Source: Ooceraea biroi
Lineage: Eukaryota > Arthropoda > Insecta > Hymenoptera > Formicidae
NCBI RefSeq assembly: GCF_003672135.1
Contig: NC_039519.1
Location: 310,001 to 374,000, forward strand
Direction: 5' to 3'
DNA: 64,000 bases
In this document: one piece after another, positions 11,814 to 22,909 of the stretch
How positions within the stretch are numbered: the stretch's first letter is position 1
How the letters are laid out: each line of letters starts with the position of its first letter
Made by a program: the position numbers and the translations under genes
The notes under the pieces: model-generated
What the model was told of the DNA's origin: nothing
Seen by the model: the letters and a program-made list of their open reading frames with translations, nothing else
Database searches by the model: none

Positions 11814-14800
11814 CTAATGATGGAACAATCGGAAAGCAGTGTGAACCAACACTATGTTGTGCTCGTTGCAGGCCTCGATTATCGCTGCGTCGTTTGTGGA
11901 GCCTGCAGGACTGCCGATATACTTGACACCGCTCTGTAATAAACGAAATAATGCAAAACCATCAAATACTAAATACATCCACAAGCATATCTGCAAGACA
12001 AATCAAACAAGTGATGTATTTAATTTATTAAATGATTTTAATATTCGATATAATTTAATATAATTCTCAAGATAAAGATAATAGAAAACAATCAACAGAT
12101 GTACGTACGAGTCTAGCTCTGTCGACGTTGTCTCTAAATGGGAAGAAAGCGTCGCTGCTCAAAGCAACGTTATTCAACTTCTTAATCCAAGTGACTCTGT
12201 CGCTCTCCGAGAGCTTCTCAGGGATCTCCTCGTACATGGCGGCCCACGTAGCTTCATCCATGTCCTTGCCTATCGACCCATTAACGTAATTGTCGATAGC
12301 ATTGGAGATATCTGCTCTCTTCACGCCCTTCTTGAATTTCATTCCGGTCACCTTCGGGTGCTGGCGGAGCCACCTGTAAGACAGATTTCCACCGTGATTT
12401 TCGCTTTACTTTTATTCATATTTTTCTGTAATCGCACAATGAAAAGTGACGAACCAGTTATCAGCCTTGTCACCGGCGAGCCTCGTGCAGTGAATTCTCG
12501 ATTGTTGTCCGGCACCGGTTCCAATTACTTGTCCGTCTTTCGCGTAGCAGACGGAGTTGCTTTGCGTATACTTCACGGTAATCGTGGCCACGATCAGATC
12601 GCGGATCGCATCCTCCGACAGAGCCTTCGATCTTGCCGTCACGACATTGGCGAACATCGACCTGTCGATGACGGCGTCGTTGCGCTTCTGCTCCATGACC
12701 AGGCCGTACAGGGTCTTGCGTTCCAGCGGGGACGGTACGTAAGAAGGATCGATCTGAAGGACGCAGTATCCGCCGCTCTTCTTCTTCTTCAGTATCTCTA
12801 AGGCCTCCGGTGAGTAACCGGGGGCAATAATACCGTCGGAAACTTCTCTGAAATAATTACAGAAATTATTTTATTTATCAGTATTATATTATATTTGCAT
12901 TATTTTATTATCATTATGCACAAATGTTATTATTATTTCTGTTATCTGTTTTTGTGTCTAAATAAATTCTTATTAATTAATTCTAAATTAAGTCAAAATA
13001 ATTCTTATTAATTTATCTACATATTAATGTTACCTTGATATGATTTTTGCCGTTATAACATCACAAGGCTCGGACAACGCGACGAAGTCGCCGAAGCTGG
13101 ACATGCGGTCGGCTCCCCGTGCACGAGCGTAGGCGGTCGCCAAAGGCGTCAGTTGATCGAAGAGATCGTCCACCTGGCACAGCTTCGCCTGCGTGCTGTC
13201 CAGTGGCACGCCGACCGCTGCACCAGCGGGGCTGACGTGCTTGAAGGAAGTCGCTGCCGGCAGGCTCAAAGCGGACTTCAACTCCTTCACCAGCTGGTAA
13301 CCGTTCAGTGCGTCGCACAGGTTGATGAAACCCGGCGATCCGTTCAGCACGGTCAACGGCAGTTTCTCCAGGGTGGTGAATATCTGCGCGGGTTTCTGAT
13401 GCGGATTCATGCCGTAACGGAGCGTGAGCTGGGAGGCTCCGGCACTGTACTGCTTGCGGAAGTAATCGGAGATGGCATTGTCGTACTCAGCGGTGTGAGT
13501 GAACGCTTTCAGAGCTAAAGTTTGCCTGAAAGTCGCGAGAGTTGCTACGTTGAAAGAGTCTCTACGACCTTGTATTATCACGCACTTCAGAATTGCCGTA
13601 TCTCACGAACTTACCTAGTTTGCAGGGAGGTGTTCTTGTCAGCAGCGCCCTCCATTTCTTTGATGACCCTGTCGTAATCAGCGGGGTCACAGATAACAGT
13701 AACTCTGTTATGATTCTTGGCTGCGGCACGTAATAAAGTTACACCACCAATATCGATGTTCTCGATTGCAGTCTCGACCGTTACATACGGCTTCGAAATG
13801 GTATTTATGAAGGGATAGAGATTGCAGACCACCACTTGGATCAGATCGTACTTCTGTTTCTTGAGATCTTGAGCGTCGGAGTCGGTCAATCGGGCGAGAA
13901 TACCTATCAATAAAAAAAGTAAGAGTGCAGAAGTATATATTAAAATTAATCACATGTAAAAATCCACACATAAAATTATTACACGTATATTGCATTTTTA
14001 TCATTTTTAGCCAAATAATACATTTGTAGATACGGATAATATAAAAGATAAAATGTGGTACGAAAGTTTCAACAGTAATTATTCTTACCGGCATGGACAG
14101 CTGGGTGTAGAGTCTTTACACGTCCACCTAGCATCTCAGGTGCTCCTGTGATGTCGGAAACATCTCGTACAGGTAGATTAGCATCTCTCAACGCTTGTGC
14201 GGTGCCTCCGGAGGCAATCAATGTTAATCCAAGTTCGTTCAATTTTTTAGCCAATGGCAACAGGTTGGTCTTGTCAGACACGCTCAAAAGAGCTGAAAAT
14301 TTCATAAAATTCATAAACATTTTGATAATCAATAGTAACAGAATTATGATATGTCGACACCACTGGCAACTTTATTGTTCAGTGAAAAACAATGTTTCGA
14401 CCAGAATTTCTGGCCCTCTTCAGGTTTCAAGTTAGTATACTCTCAGCGTGAAACACCATCCTTCAGTCCTTGGTGTGAGCAATAATTATAGTGCAGTTTG
14501 TTCCGCCAGGTAATAATCAATAGTAACAGAATTATGATATGTCGACACCACTGGCAACTTTATTGTTCAGTGAAAAACAACGTTTCGACCAGAATTTCTG
14601 GCCCTCTTCAGGTTTCAAGTTAGTATACTCTCAGCGTGAAACACCATCCTTCAGTCCTTGGTGTGAGCAATAATTATAGTGCAGTTTGTTCCGCCAGGTA
14701 ATAATCAATAGTAACAGAATTATGATATGTCGACACCACTGGCAACTTTATTGTTCAGTGAAAAACAACGTTTCGACCAGAATTTCTGGCCCTCTTCAGG

Positions 14801-17280
14801 TTTCAAGTTAGTATACTCTCAACGTGAAACACCATCCTTCAGTCCTTGGTGTGAGCAATAATTATGGTGCAGTTTGTTCCGCCAGGTAATAATCAATAGT
14901 AACAGAATTATGATATGTCGACACCACTGGCAACTTTATTGTTCAGTGAAAAACAACGTTTCGACCAGAATTTCTGGCCCTCTTCAGGTTTCAAGTTAGT
15001 ATACTCTCAACGTGAAACACCATCCTTCAGTCCTTGGTGTGAGCAATAATTATGGTGCAGTTTGTTCCGCCAGATAATAATCAATAGTAACAGAATTATG
15101 ATATGTCGACACCACTGGCAACTTTATTGTTCAGTGAAAAACAACGTTTTGACCAGAATTTCTGGCCCTCTTCAGGTTTCAAGTTAGTATACTCTCAACG
15201 TGAAACACCATCCTTCAGTCCTTGGTGTGAGCAATAATTATGGTGCAGTTTGTTCCGCCAGGTAATAATCAATAGTAACAGAATTATGATATGTCGACAC
15301 CACTGGCAACTTTATTGTTCAGTGAAAAACAACGTTTTGACCAGAATTTCTGGCCCTCTTCAGGTTTCAAGTTAGTATACTCTCAACGTGAAACACCATC
15401 CTTCAGTCCTTGGTGTGAGCAATAATTATAGTGCAGTTTGTTCCGCCAGGTAATAATCAATAGTAACAGAATTATGATATGTCGACACCACTGGCAACTT
15501 TATTGTTCAGTGAAAAACAACGTTTTGACCAGAATTTCTGGCCCTCTTCAGGTTTCAAGTTAGTATACTCTCAACGTGAAACACCATCCTTCAGTCCTTG
15601 GTGTGAGCAATAATTATAGTGCAGTTTGTTCCGCCAGGTAATAATCAATAGTAACAGAATTATGATATGTCGACACCACTGGCAACTTTATTGTTCAGTG
15701 AAAAACAACGTTTTGACCAGAATTTCTGGCCCTCTTCAGGTTTCAAGTTAGTATACTCTCAACGTGAAACACCATCCTTCAGTCCTTGGTGTGAGCAATA
15801 ATTATAGTGCAGTTTGTTCCGCCAGGTAATAATCAATAGTAACAGAATTATGATATGTCGACACCACTGGCAACTTTATTGTTCAGTGAAAAACAACGTT
15901 TTGACCAGAATTTCTGGCCCTCTTCAGGTTTCAAGTTAGTATACTCTCAACGTGAAACACCATCCTTCAGTCCTTGGTGTGAGCAATAATTATAGTGCAG
16001 TTTGTTCCGCCAGGTAATAATCAATAGTAACAGAATTATGATATGTCGACACCACTGGCAACTTTATTGTTCAGTGAAAAACAACGTTTTGACCAGAATT
16101 TCTGGCCCTCTTCAGGTTTCAAGTTAATATACTCTCAGCGTGAAACACCATCCTTCAGTCCTTGGTGTGAGCAATAATTATGGTGCAGTTTGTTCCGCCA
16201 GATAATAATCAATAGTAACAGAATTATGATATGTCGACACCACTGGCAACTTTATTGTTCAGTGAAAAACAACGTTTTGACCAGAATTTCTGGCCCTCTT
16301 CAGGTTTCAAGTTAGTATACTCTCAACGTGAAACACCATCCTTCAGTCCTTGGTGTGAGCAATAATTATAGTGCAGTTTGTTCCGCCAGGTAATAATCAA
16401 TAGTAACAGAATTATGATATGTCGACACCACTGGCAACTTTATTGTTCAGTGAAAAACAACGTTTTGACCAGAATTTCTGGCCCTCTTCAGGTTTCAAGT
16501 TAATATACTCTCAGCGTGAAACACCATCCTTCAGTCCTTGGTGTGAGCAATAATTATAGTGCAGTTTGTTCCGCCAGGTAATAATCAATAGTAACAGAAT
16601 TATGATATGTCGACACCACTGGCAACTTTATTGTTCAGTGAAAAACAACGTTTTGACCAGAATTTCTGGCCCTCTTCAGGTTTCAAGTTAGTATACTCTC
16701 AACGTGAAACACCATCCTTCAGTCCTTGGTGTGAGCAATAATTATAGTGCAGTTTGTTCCGCCAGGTAATAATCAATAGTAACAGAATTATGATATGTCG
16801 ACACCACTGGCAACTTTATTGTTCAGTGAAAAACAACGTTTTGACCAGAATTTCTGGCCCTCTTCAGGTTTCAAGTTAGTATACTCTCAACGTGAAACAC
16901 CATCCTTCAGTCCTTGGTGTGAGCAATAATTATGGTGAAAAACAACGTTTTGACCAGAATTTCAGAAATGTTGTTTTTCACTGAACAATAAAGTTGCCAG
17001 TGGTATCGACGTATCATAATTCTGTTACTATTGATTATTACCTGGCGGAACAAACTGCACTATAATTATTTTGATAATCGTATTATGTTTTATTATTTAA
17101 CGCATTAAAATGCGCAAATCGAGTTAACGTCGTCTAGCAAGCATCTCTCTTTTTATATGATCCAAACGCTTCCACTTTAGCGATCCGAGTCAACAAGCAT
17201 CGCGTTTATGAGGTTAATCTCTCTTTTATATTCCTCATACATCCACTGTAAAATAACTCACCCAATTTATTCGCCGGCAT
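11814..17280 (-). CDS. ATIC: Bifunctional purine biosynthesis protein: AICAR transformylase / IMP cyclohydrolase
   Basis: Catalyses the last two steps of de novo IMP synthesis: formylation of AICAR from 10-formyl-THF, then cyclisation to IMP. Cytosolic. Exons in coding order: 17280-17262 (MPANKL), 14292-14089, 13903-13615, 13525-13034, 12847-12455, 12373-12109 and 11933-11814. Phases are consistent and give 593 aa, the same size as vertebrate ATIC (592). The MGS-like cyclohydrolase domain is at the N-terminus (LLSVSDKTNLLPLA, ASGGTAQALRDA, GRVKTLHPAVHAG). The transformylase domain follows (RYGMNPHQKPAQ, ASFKHVSPAGAAVG, RGADRMSSFGDFVALS, the KYTQSNSVCYA block, GAGQQSRIHCTRLAGDKAD), including the Lys-His pair of SFKHVSP known to be catalytic in the family. 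It ends AFRLFHH. The ~3-kb first intron is almost wholly a tandem repeat. The donor GTTCGT at 12454 is atypical but fixed by phase. Confidence 0.97.
14322..17080. repeat. 188-bp tandem repeat array (14 copies plus an inverted end) filling ATIC intron 1
   Basis: The same 188-bp unit starts near 14322 and recurs every 188 bp through about 16935 (14 copies, only a few substitutions apart). About 30 bp of partial unit follows, then an inverted partial copy to about 17070. TTTTGATAATC stands on both sides of the array (14320-14330 and 17070-17080), which looks like a target-site duplication. Read on the minus strand (the ATIC transcript strand), each unit holds CTGAAGA, a hairpin with stem GGCCAG/CTGGTC, and then GAAAC (copies 1-4) or AAAAC (copies 5-14). 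This is the arrangement of a hammerhead-ribozyme core. No ORF. A Penelope-like or retrozyme-like origin is possible but unproven. Confidence 0.9.
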
Positions 17281-17946
17281 TTTCAGATCGGAGTGAGATG
17301 CGCGCAAGTGTTTTCGAGTGATGTCAGGCGGACGTCTCTCGCGATGGCAAACTCGCTCACGGTCCCTGTGTCGAGACAATAAAGGACGATTGCCGCGAAG
17401 GAGCGGGCATTATATCGGACGATTACGGCAAGCCGCCGGCGAGCTGCGTGGGGCCGCGTAAATACGAGATAACATCCGATGTTGACGTTGAAAAACATCT
17501 CGCAACACGGCAATGAGACCGTCGGTCAAATGTCACGCTGTTGAATTTAGATAACAAGCGTTATGTATCGCAGCGATCGCTACAATCATTTTAATAACTG
17601 CTCTTACAATATCTTTTTTTAAACAAAACCGTTAAAACTTCTCACATCGAAGCAAGATGGGCGATGAAACTTCTTTATTATTTCCAGACATGACAACAGC
17701 CTTATTATATTGAAATACAAGATAACTAATGCAACAATTTAGTTTTTTCATGAATGAAGTGATTACATGGTGTTTACTTGAACATACATCTTGCTACATT
17801 TTCCTCTATAACGTTTGATAAATAGTTAATATTTGATAGAGATAATTAGGATTATGCATAAGCAAAATGTACTCTGTAAAACTTTGAAAATTTGTTACAT
17901 TAAATTTCTGTTTTTTTTACAGCGTATAAGATTATTCTACAATCTC
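17281..17946. other. Intergenic region upstream of ATIC
   Basis: The ATIC start codon is at 17280, so its promoter should be in the more GC-rich 17281-17520. The remainder is AT-rich. I see no other gene, and the short ORFs are not protein-like. Confidence 0.4.
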
Positions 17947-19164
17947 CCCATACAGCACGCAAAGATTGCATATATATTGCAGGAACCTTCCACCGCAACG
18001 TAGCAACATTGCAAATTCACTGCGAAATGTTTCTGCAGCATTGCTATGGGATTGCAGGACTGTGAAAATGTCCGCTTTTCGGAACATTGCAACGAAACGT
18101 CATAATAATATTGCAATGTAATGAATTTGCAATAATTATAATTATTCATTATTATATACTTTAAATATTTGTATTTATATAACTTCAATATTTTTATTTA
18201 TTAACATGAATAGACAATTATATGTAATATAACAACAGTAATAAAAAATGAAATAAACATTTTCTCTATTTTTGTTATAAAAAAGTAACTGTTCTTTATA
18301 AAAAAAACTTAAAAATCCTCTTCTTGAGATATTATTTTTCCTTTAATTAAATAATTGAATCTTCTTCGTTTTTGTTTGTATGTTGCCTGTAAAAATAAAA
18401 TAGGAATTAAAATTCATATATTAGCATAAAATTACATAAAAATATACATATACTGCAAGTATGTATAGAATTATATGTAAAATGACATACTTTGATCTCT
18501 CAATCCTAACCGGAGCTTGAGCAAGCCACTTGGAAATGCATTCAGCAATTTCTGCATCAGTGGCATGATTGTGTATTTCACGAACAGCTTCTATAACAGA
18601 AAAAGTTATTAAAAATATTACAACTATTAATATGCAGTTTTCTAATGAATTTCCATAATTTTGAGGTTATAGTGATATAAACCGTGAGATAGGCAAATAG
18701 AGATTCTCTATTATAATTAATAGATGCAAGATTTTAACAGCACACAAGTACTATAATTAGACATAATATTATAAAAAGTACTTACCTTTTCTTTTACGTA
18801 ACTACTTTCTTTTAGAATGATGCTCGCGTCGTACAACCACCATGTTCTTTAGATAGTCGAAAGAGACAAACACCGCACACGCATATTACCGAGTTCAGAT
18901 TCTGGTCATCGCACATCATTGGTCGAATAGATTTGGACGAATCTCGTTAGGATAGGAAGACCCCAATGTTTTAATAAAATGAATTATTAATATTAATTAA
19001 TTAATTACAAATTTTGATTGTGCAATGTTTCCGAAATATTAATGTCATGGTGCTACAAGTGTGCTGGTATTTTGCGGATATGTATCTCTGCAATGTCTTT
19101 GTACTGTTGCATTGCAATTTGCAACGTTGCTGCAATGTTGGTGCAAGCTTCTGTGCTGTATGGG
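17947..19164. mobile_element. CCCATACAGCAC-family TIR element, 1,218 bp (copy a)
   Basis: The ends are CCCATACAGCAC and its exact inverse GTGCTGTATGGG, flanked by TC on both sides (17945-17946 and 19165-19166). The subterminal ~200 bp at both ends are rich in TTGCAA/TTGCAG words, diverged from but recognisably like copies b and c (shared AAATGTTTCTGCA and AAAATGTCCGC). The interior (18300-18860) is different and contains exon-like segments on the minus strand, reported separately. Confidence 0.75.
18309..18786 (-). pseudogene. Possible spliced coding remnant inside TIR element a
   Basis: There are minus-strand blocks with splice-like edges: a block ending at 18786 before GTAAGTAC, a 100-bp block 18590-18491 between TTATAG and GTATGT, and a 78-bp block 18386-18309 between TTTACAG and a stop. 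The 100-bp block is open in two frames. One reads EAVREIHNHATDAEIAECI, then SKWLAQAPVRIERSK, and looks protein-like. The last block is open in frame ATYKQKRRRFNYLIKGK to its stop. I could not find one set of borders that keeps all the protein-like frames in phase. It could be a captured host exon set, a relic transposase or chance. Not recognised. Confidence 0.25.
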
Positions 19165-19567
19165 TCCTTCGAAATATAAACAAAGATAAAGCAAATTAAA
19201 AAGTTAGGTGTATTGGACATGTTCTGTCTTAATTTAGAAAGCTTGCTTGAAGAGCGTCAGATACATTTTAAGTTTAATAAATAAATCGTCATTCGCGAGA
19301 TATATTAATATTAATATTAACATAACGTCACAACTTAAACCGAGCACTTTAAACTTGGCGATAATCCCCTCCATACTGCTCGTAAGTAATGTAGCATTTA
19401 TAATAACAACATTTGCATAATCGTCACGCGTAGATAAATATCTGTTATCAACAATGGCAGCTTTTCTCGACACTCGTCGATCACGCTGCTAACGGCAGCG
19501 ACGACGGTCGGCAGTACATGGGCGGAACAGCGATTTTCTCGCACTATACTCGAGCAACCTGTGAAAC

Positions 19568-22500
19568 ATGGCCGATCCCACGTTACAAACATTTTGTTGC
19601 CACCATACGAATCGAACAGACAGAGCAATTACGATAATGCAAGAGTTCAACACAGACGCATACAACACAGTGTGCATAGTCTCGTCGACAATAGGCATGA
19701 TAGGCGCGATCTATCAGGTAAATTGTTGGGGGGCCACTGGGGAAGAGGTTATTCGTCACCGGTATTTATCGTGGAAATTTATGGTAATTTTATCGTCATT
19801 ACAGAATGACAGTTTACTCAAAATGTGCAGCCTCTGCATGTGTGATTGGTAATCTCGAAATTTATCGCGTTCTAAAAATAATACTTTTTTTTCTGGCTGG
19901 AATGTTTATCGGGATGTTGACAGTCTGCTCATTTTGATCGCACTTGTTACATCTTGCTTCTCTCTTCCTCTAACATACACACACACACACACACACAAGC
20001 ATAAGAAAGTGCAACGATACAGAATGGTGTTGGACGAACAAATAATAATTATTAAGGGGATGCTGGAGTTGCTAGTGAACTATTTTTTCACTATAGCGAT
20101 GGTAATTGCAGTTTCGAAAATTCTCTTTATTGCTTGTGCAGAATAAAAAATCCTTTTCCACAAATGAAGTATAGATAGAAAGAAAGTCCGCTCTACAGGA
20201 CTTTATATTCAAAATGGAAAAAAGTTAGAAAAGACAAATGCAAGTTTTTCACTTTTTTCCATTTTGAATATAAAGTCCTGTAGAGCGGACAGAAAATTCT
20301 CTTTATTGCTTGTGCAGAATAAAAAATCCTTTTCCACAAATGAAGTATAGATAGAAAGAAAGTCCGCTCTACAGGATTTTATATTCAAAATGGAAAAAAG
20401 GTAGAAAAGACAAATGCAAGTTTTTCACTTTTTTCCATTTTGAATATAAAGTCCTGTAGAGCGGACAGAAAATTCTCTTTATTGCTTGTGCAGAATAAAA
20501 AATCCTTTTCCACAAATGAAGTATAGAAAGAAAGAAAGTCCGCTCTACAGGATTTTATATTCAAAATGGAAAAAAGTTAGAAAAGATAAATGCAAGTTTT
20601 TCACTTTTTTCCATTTTGAATATAAAGTCCTGTAGAGCGGACAGAAAATTCTCTTTATTGCTTGTGCAAAATAAAAAATCCTTTTCCACAAATGAAGTAT
20701 AGATAGAAAGAAAGTCCGCTCTACAGGATTTTATATTCAAAATGGAAAAAAGGTAGAAAAGACAAATGCAAGTTTTTCACTTTTTTCCATTTTGAATATA
20801 AAGTCCTGTAGAGCGGACAGAAAATTCTCTTTATTGCTTGTGCAAAATAAAAAATCCTTTTCCACAAATGAAGTATAGATAGAAAGAAAGTCCGCTCTAC
20901 AGGATTTTATATTCAAAATGGAAAAAAGGTAGAAAAGACAAATGCAAGTTTTTCACTTTTTTCCATTTTGAATATAAAGTCCTGTAGAGCGGACAGAAAA
21001 TTCTCTTTATTGCTTGTGCAGAATAAAAAATCCTTTTCCACAAATGAAGTATAGAAAGAAAGAAAGTCCGCTCTACAGGATTTTATATTCAAAATGGAAA
21101 AAAGTTAGAAAAGATAAATGCAAGTTTTTCACTTTTTTCCATTTTGAATATAAATAAAGTCCTGTAGAGCGGACTTTCTTTCTATCTATACTTCATTTGT
21201 GGAAAAGGATTTTTTATTCTGCACAAGCAATAAAGAGAATTTTCGAAACTGCAATTACCATCGCTATAGTGAAAAAATAGTTCACTAGCAACTCCAGCTT
21301 CCCCTTAATGAATAAAATTATAAGTAATAATTTTAAATAACTAGTACGAAATAATAATTATAATAATTATGAAGAAGATATGTAGCTAGGAATAAAATAT
21401 ATAAATTAATATAGAAATTGGGTAACATAACAATTGTGTATACATATACATAATTGTATTATATTTTATATGTACCCTGTATGCACGTGTATGTGTTTAG
21501 AGAGTTTCATAAAAGCTATGATAAATGTTCAAAAACTATGAAAAAGCTGAGAGTAAAGAAAACCATTTTTGCAGATACTGCCCCGGGAGGATTCAAATAC
21601 TTTTCAACGTTGGAACTTCTCCAGAGGACGAGATATTATTGTATGGCTCGCTGTTGCTGATCTCTTAGCATCTTTAGGTCTAGTGTATTACTATAATTTG
21701 ATAGTGGATAAACAAATTAGTTGTTCAGTTAATCATTTAATTTTGTTCGATGAATACAATATGAGTAAATGCGCTGTAATGTAACGAACGATGAATTGTA
21801 AATGAATAATGTAACGTTTCCTGATGGTTTCATGCTTGATCAGGTGTGTTCATGAGATCGATAATATGGAAGAACTTCGGGTCTATCTTGCCGATGGAGG
21901 CCGACACGTCGAGTGTTATTTTTTGCGCCCTGTCATCGGTAACTTTTCACACTTTTATGCTACCCGTTATCATTTGCATGCGTATTCGTAATAAAATTAA
22001 ACCTATTTGCAGGCATGGACTCAATACTTCTACATGGCCACGTGGATCTGGACGTTGTGTTATGCAATAGACATGAAATTGTTGTTGGGTAGTAAAAACG
22101 GGCCTTTCACGCGCTACCACCTTTTGGCCTGGGTGCTTCCAGCCGTTCTCACCGCGGTTGGCCTGATCATCCTCTACCTGCCAGATGCAAAGTCAGGTTT
22201 TACGAGTAACGTGCACACTCGATGCACGTGCACATACTTAGAGCGGTGATAATACGTGCGAAATAATCTTACAGCTGCCACGGCTTGACGTCGTTGTCCA
22301 GTGCGCTATTGCGCATTCTGCCAAACTATTGTGTCACGTACATGCTGCTGGCGGTGGTGATGATCGTGAATCCTATTCTGTACGTCGCGTCAACTCGGAA
22401 CCTCCAGTCGGCGGTGCTGCACAGTATGGCTCAAATGACCGGAAGGGAGCGAAAATTGATACAGATAATTCGACTGAAGTTCGCTCTGATCAATCTGGTC

Positions 22501-22909
22501 TACTACATATGCTGGTTGCCCAACTTAATTAACGGGATACTCCTGTGGACCTTGTGGCACGAATTGCCCATTAAGGCGATCGTGATTCTGTGGTACATGA
22601 TGGTACGCGCGCCCCGAGGCTTGAGAGTAAATTTTAATAAATAACTAAAAATTGTTTTTTAATCGGCAGGCTGTGACGAATCCCCTTCAAGCATTTTTCA
22701 ACGCGATTGTTTACCAGCCGTGGACCAGGAGGCAGAAGTTACGTTTCGAGTGTTGCCAAGACTTCAAGTCGAGCACCAATATTAATTTAAACGCGATTGG
22801 TAAGGGAGATACGAACTTCTCGGAATCATCGCCACTGTTGCCGGATCAAGAGAAGGAATACGGACAGAATGTACCGCATGTTAGTATAAACGGCTCCTCG
22901 TCCCTGTAA
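19568..22909 (+). CDS. GPR143: G-protein coupled receptor 143 (ocular albinism type 1-like)
   Basis: Seven-transmembrane receptor of the OA1 family. In vertebrates it is an intracellular (melanosome/lysosome) receptor that responds to L-DOPA; its insect role is not defined by the sequence. Exons: 19568-19717, 21575-21677, 21844-21938, 22013-22191, 22275-22602 and 22670-22909. All phases agree, giving 364 aa (human ~404). Exon 1 holds an N-terminal segment with two paired Cys and TM1 (NTVCIVSSTIGMIGAIYQ). Exon 2 has the family signature GRDIIVWLAVADLLASLG. Exons 4-5 carry TM3-TM6 (AWTQYFYMATWIWTLCYAID, LLAWVLPAVLTAVGLIILYL, the CHGLTSLSSALLRILPNYC loop and YYICWLPNLINGILLW). Exon 6 has TM7 (TNPLQAFFNAIVY) and a tail with ESSPLLP, an acidic dileucine-like sorting motif. 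The donors GTCTAG and GTCAGG are weak. Intron 1 hosts a foldback array. A poly(A) signal may lie at 23398-23403. Confidence 0.93.
19976..19998 (+). repeat. (CA)n microsatellite in GPR143 intron 1
   Basis: A run of about ten CA dinucleotides just upstream of foldback locus 2. Confidence 0.9.
20052..21308. mobile_element. TTAA-bounded foldback element with internal tandem expansion (locus 2)
   Basis: It begins TTAAGGGGATGCTGGAG, ends with the inverse (CTCCAGCTTCCCCTTAA) and lies in GPR143 intron 1. Between the ends are about six tandem units of ~178 bp. Each is itself a palindrome built on CCGCTCTACAGGA(C/T)TTTATA and separated by AGAAAATTCTCTTTATTGC. The units differ by scattered substitutions (e.g. 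GATAG versus GAAAG), and alternate units resemble each other, suggesting duplication in pairs. No transposase. Confidence 0.85.

Noticed and set aside
12358..13518. Plus-strand ORFs of 121-147 aa across ATIC exons
   Set aside because: Antisense shadows of highly conserved ATIC coding exons.
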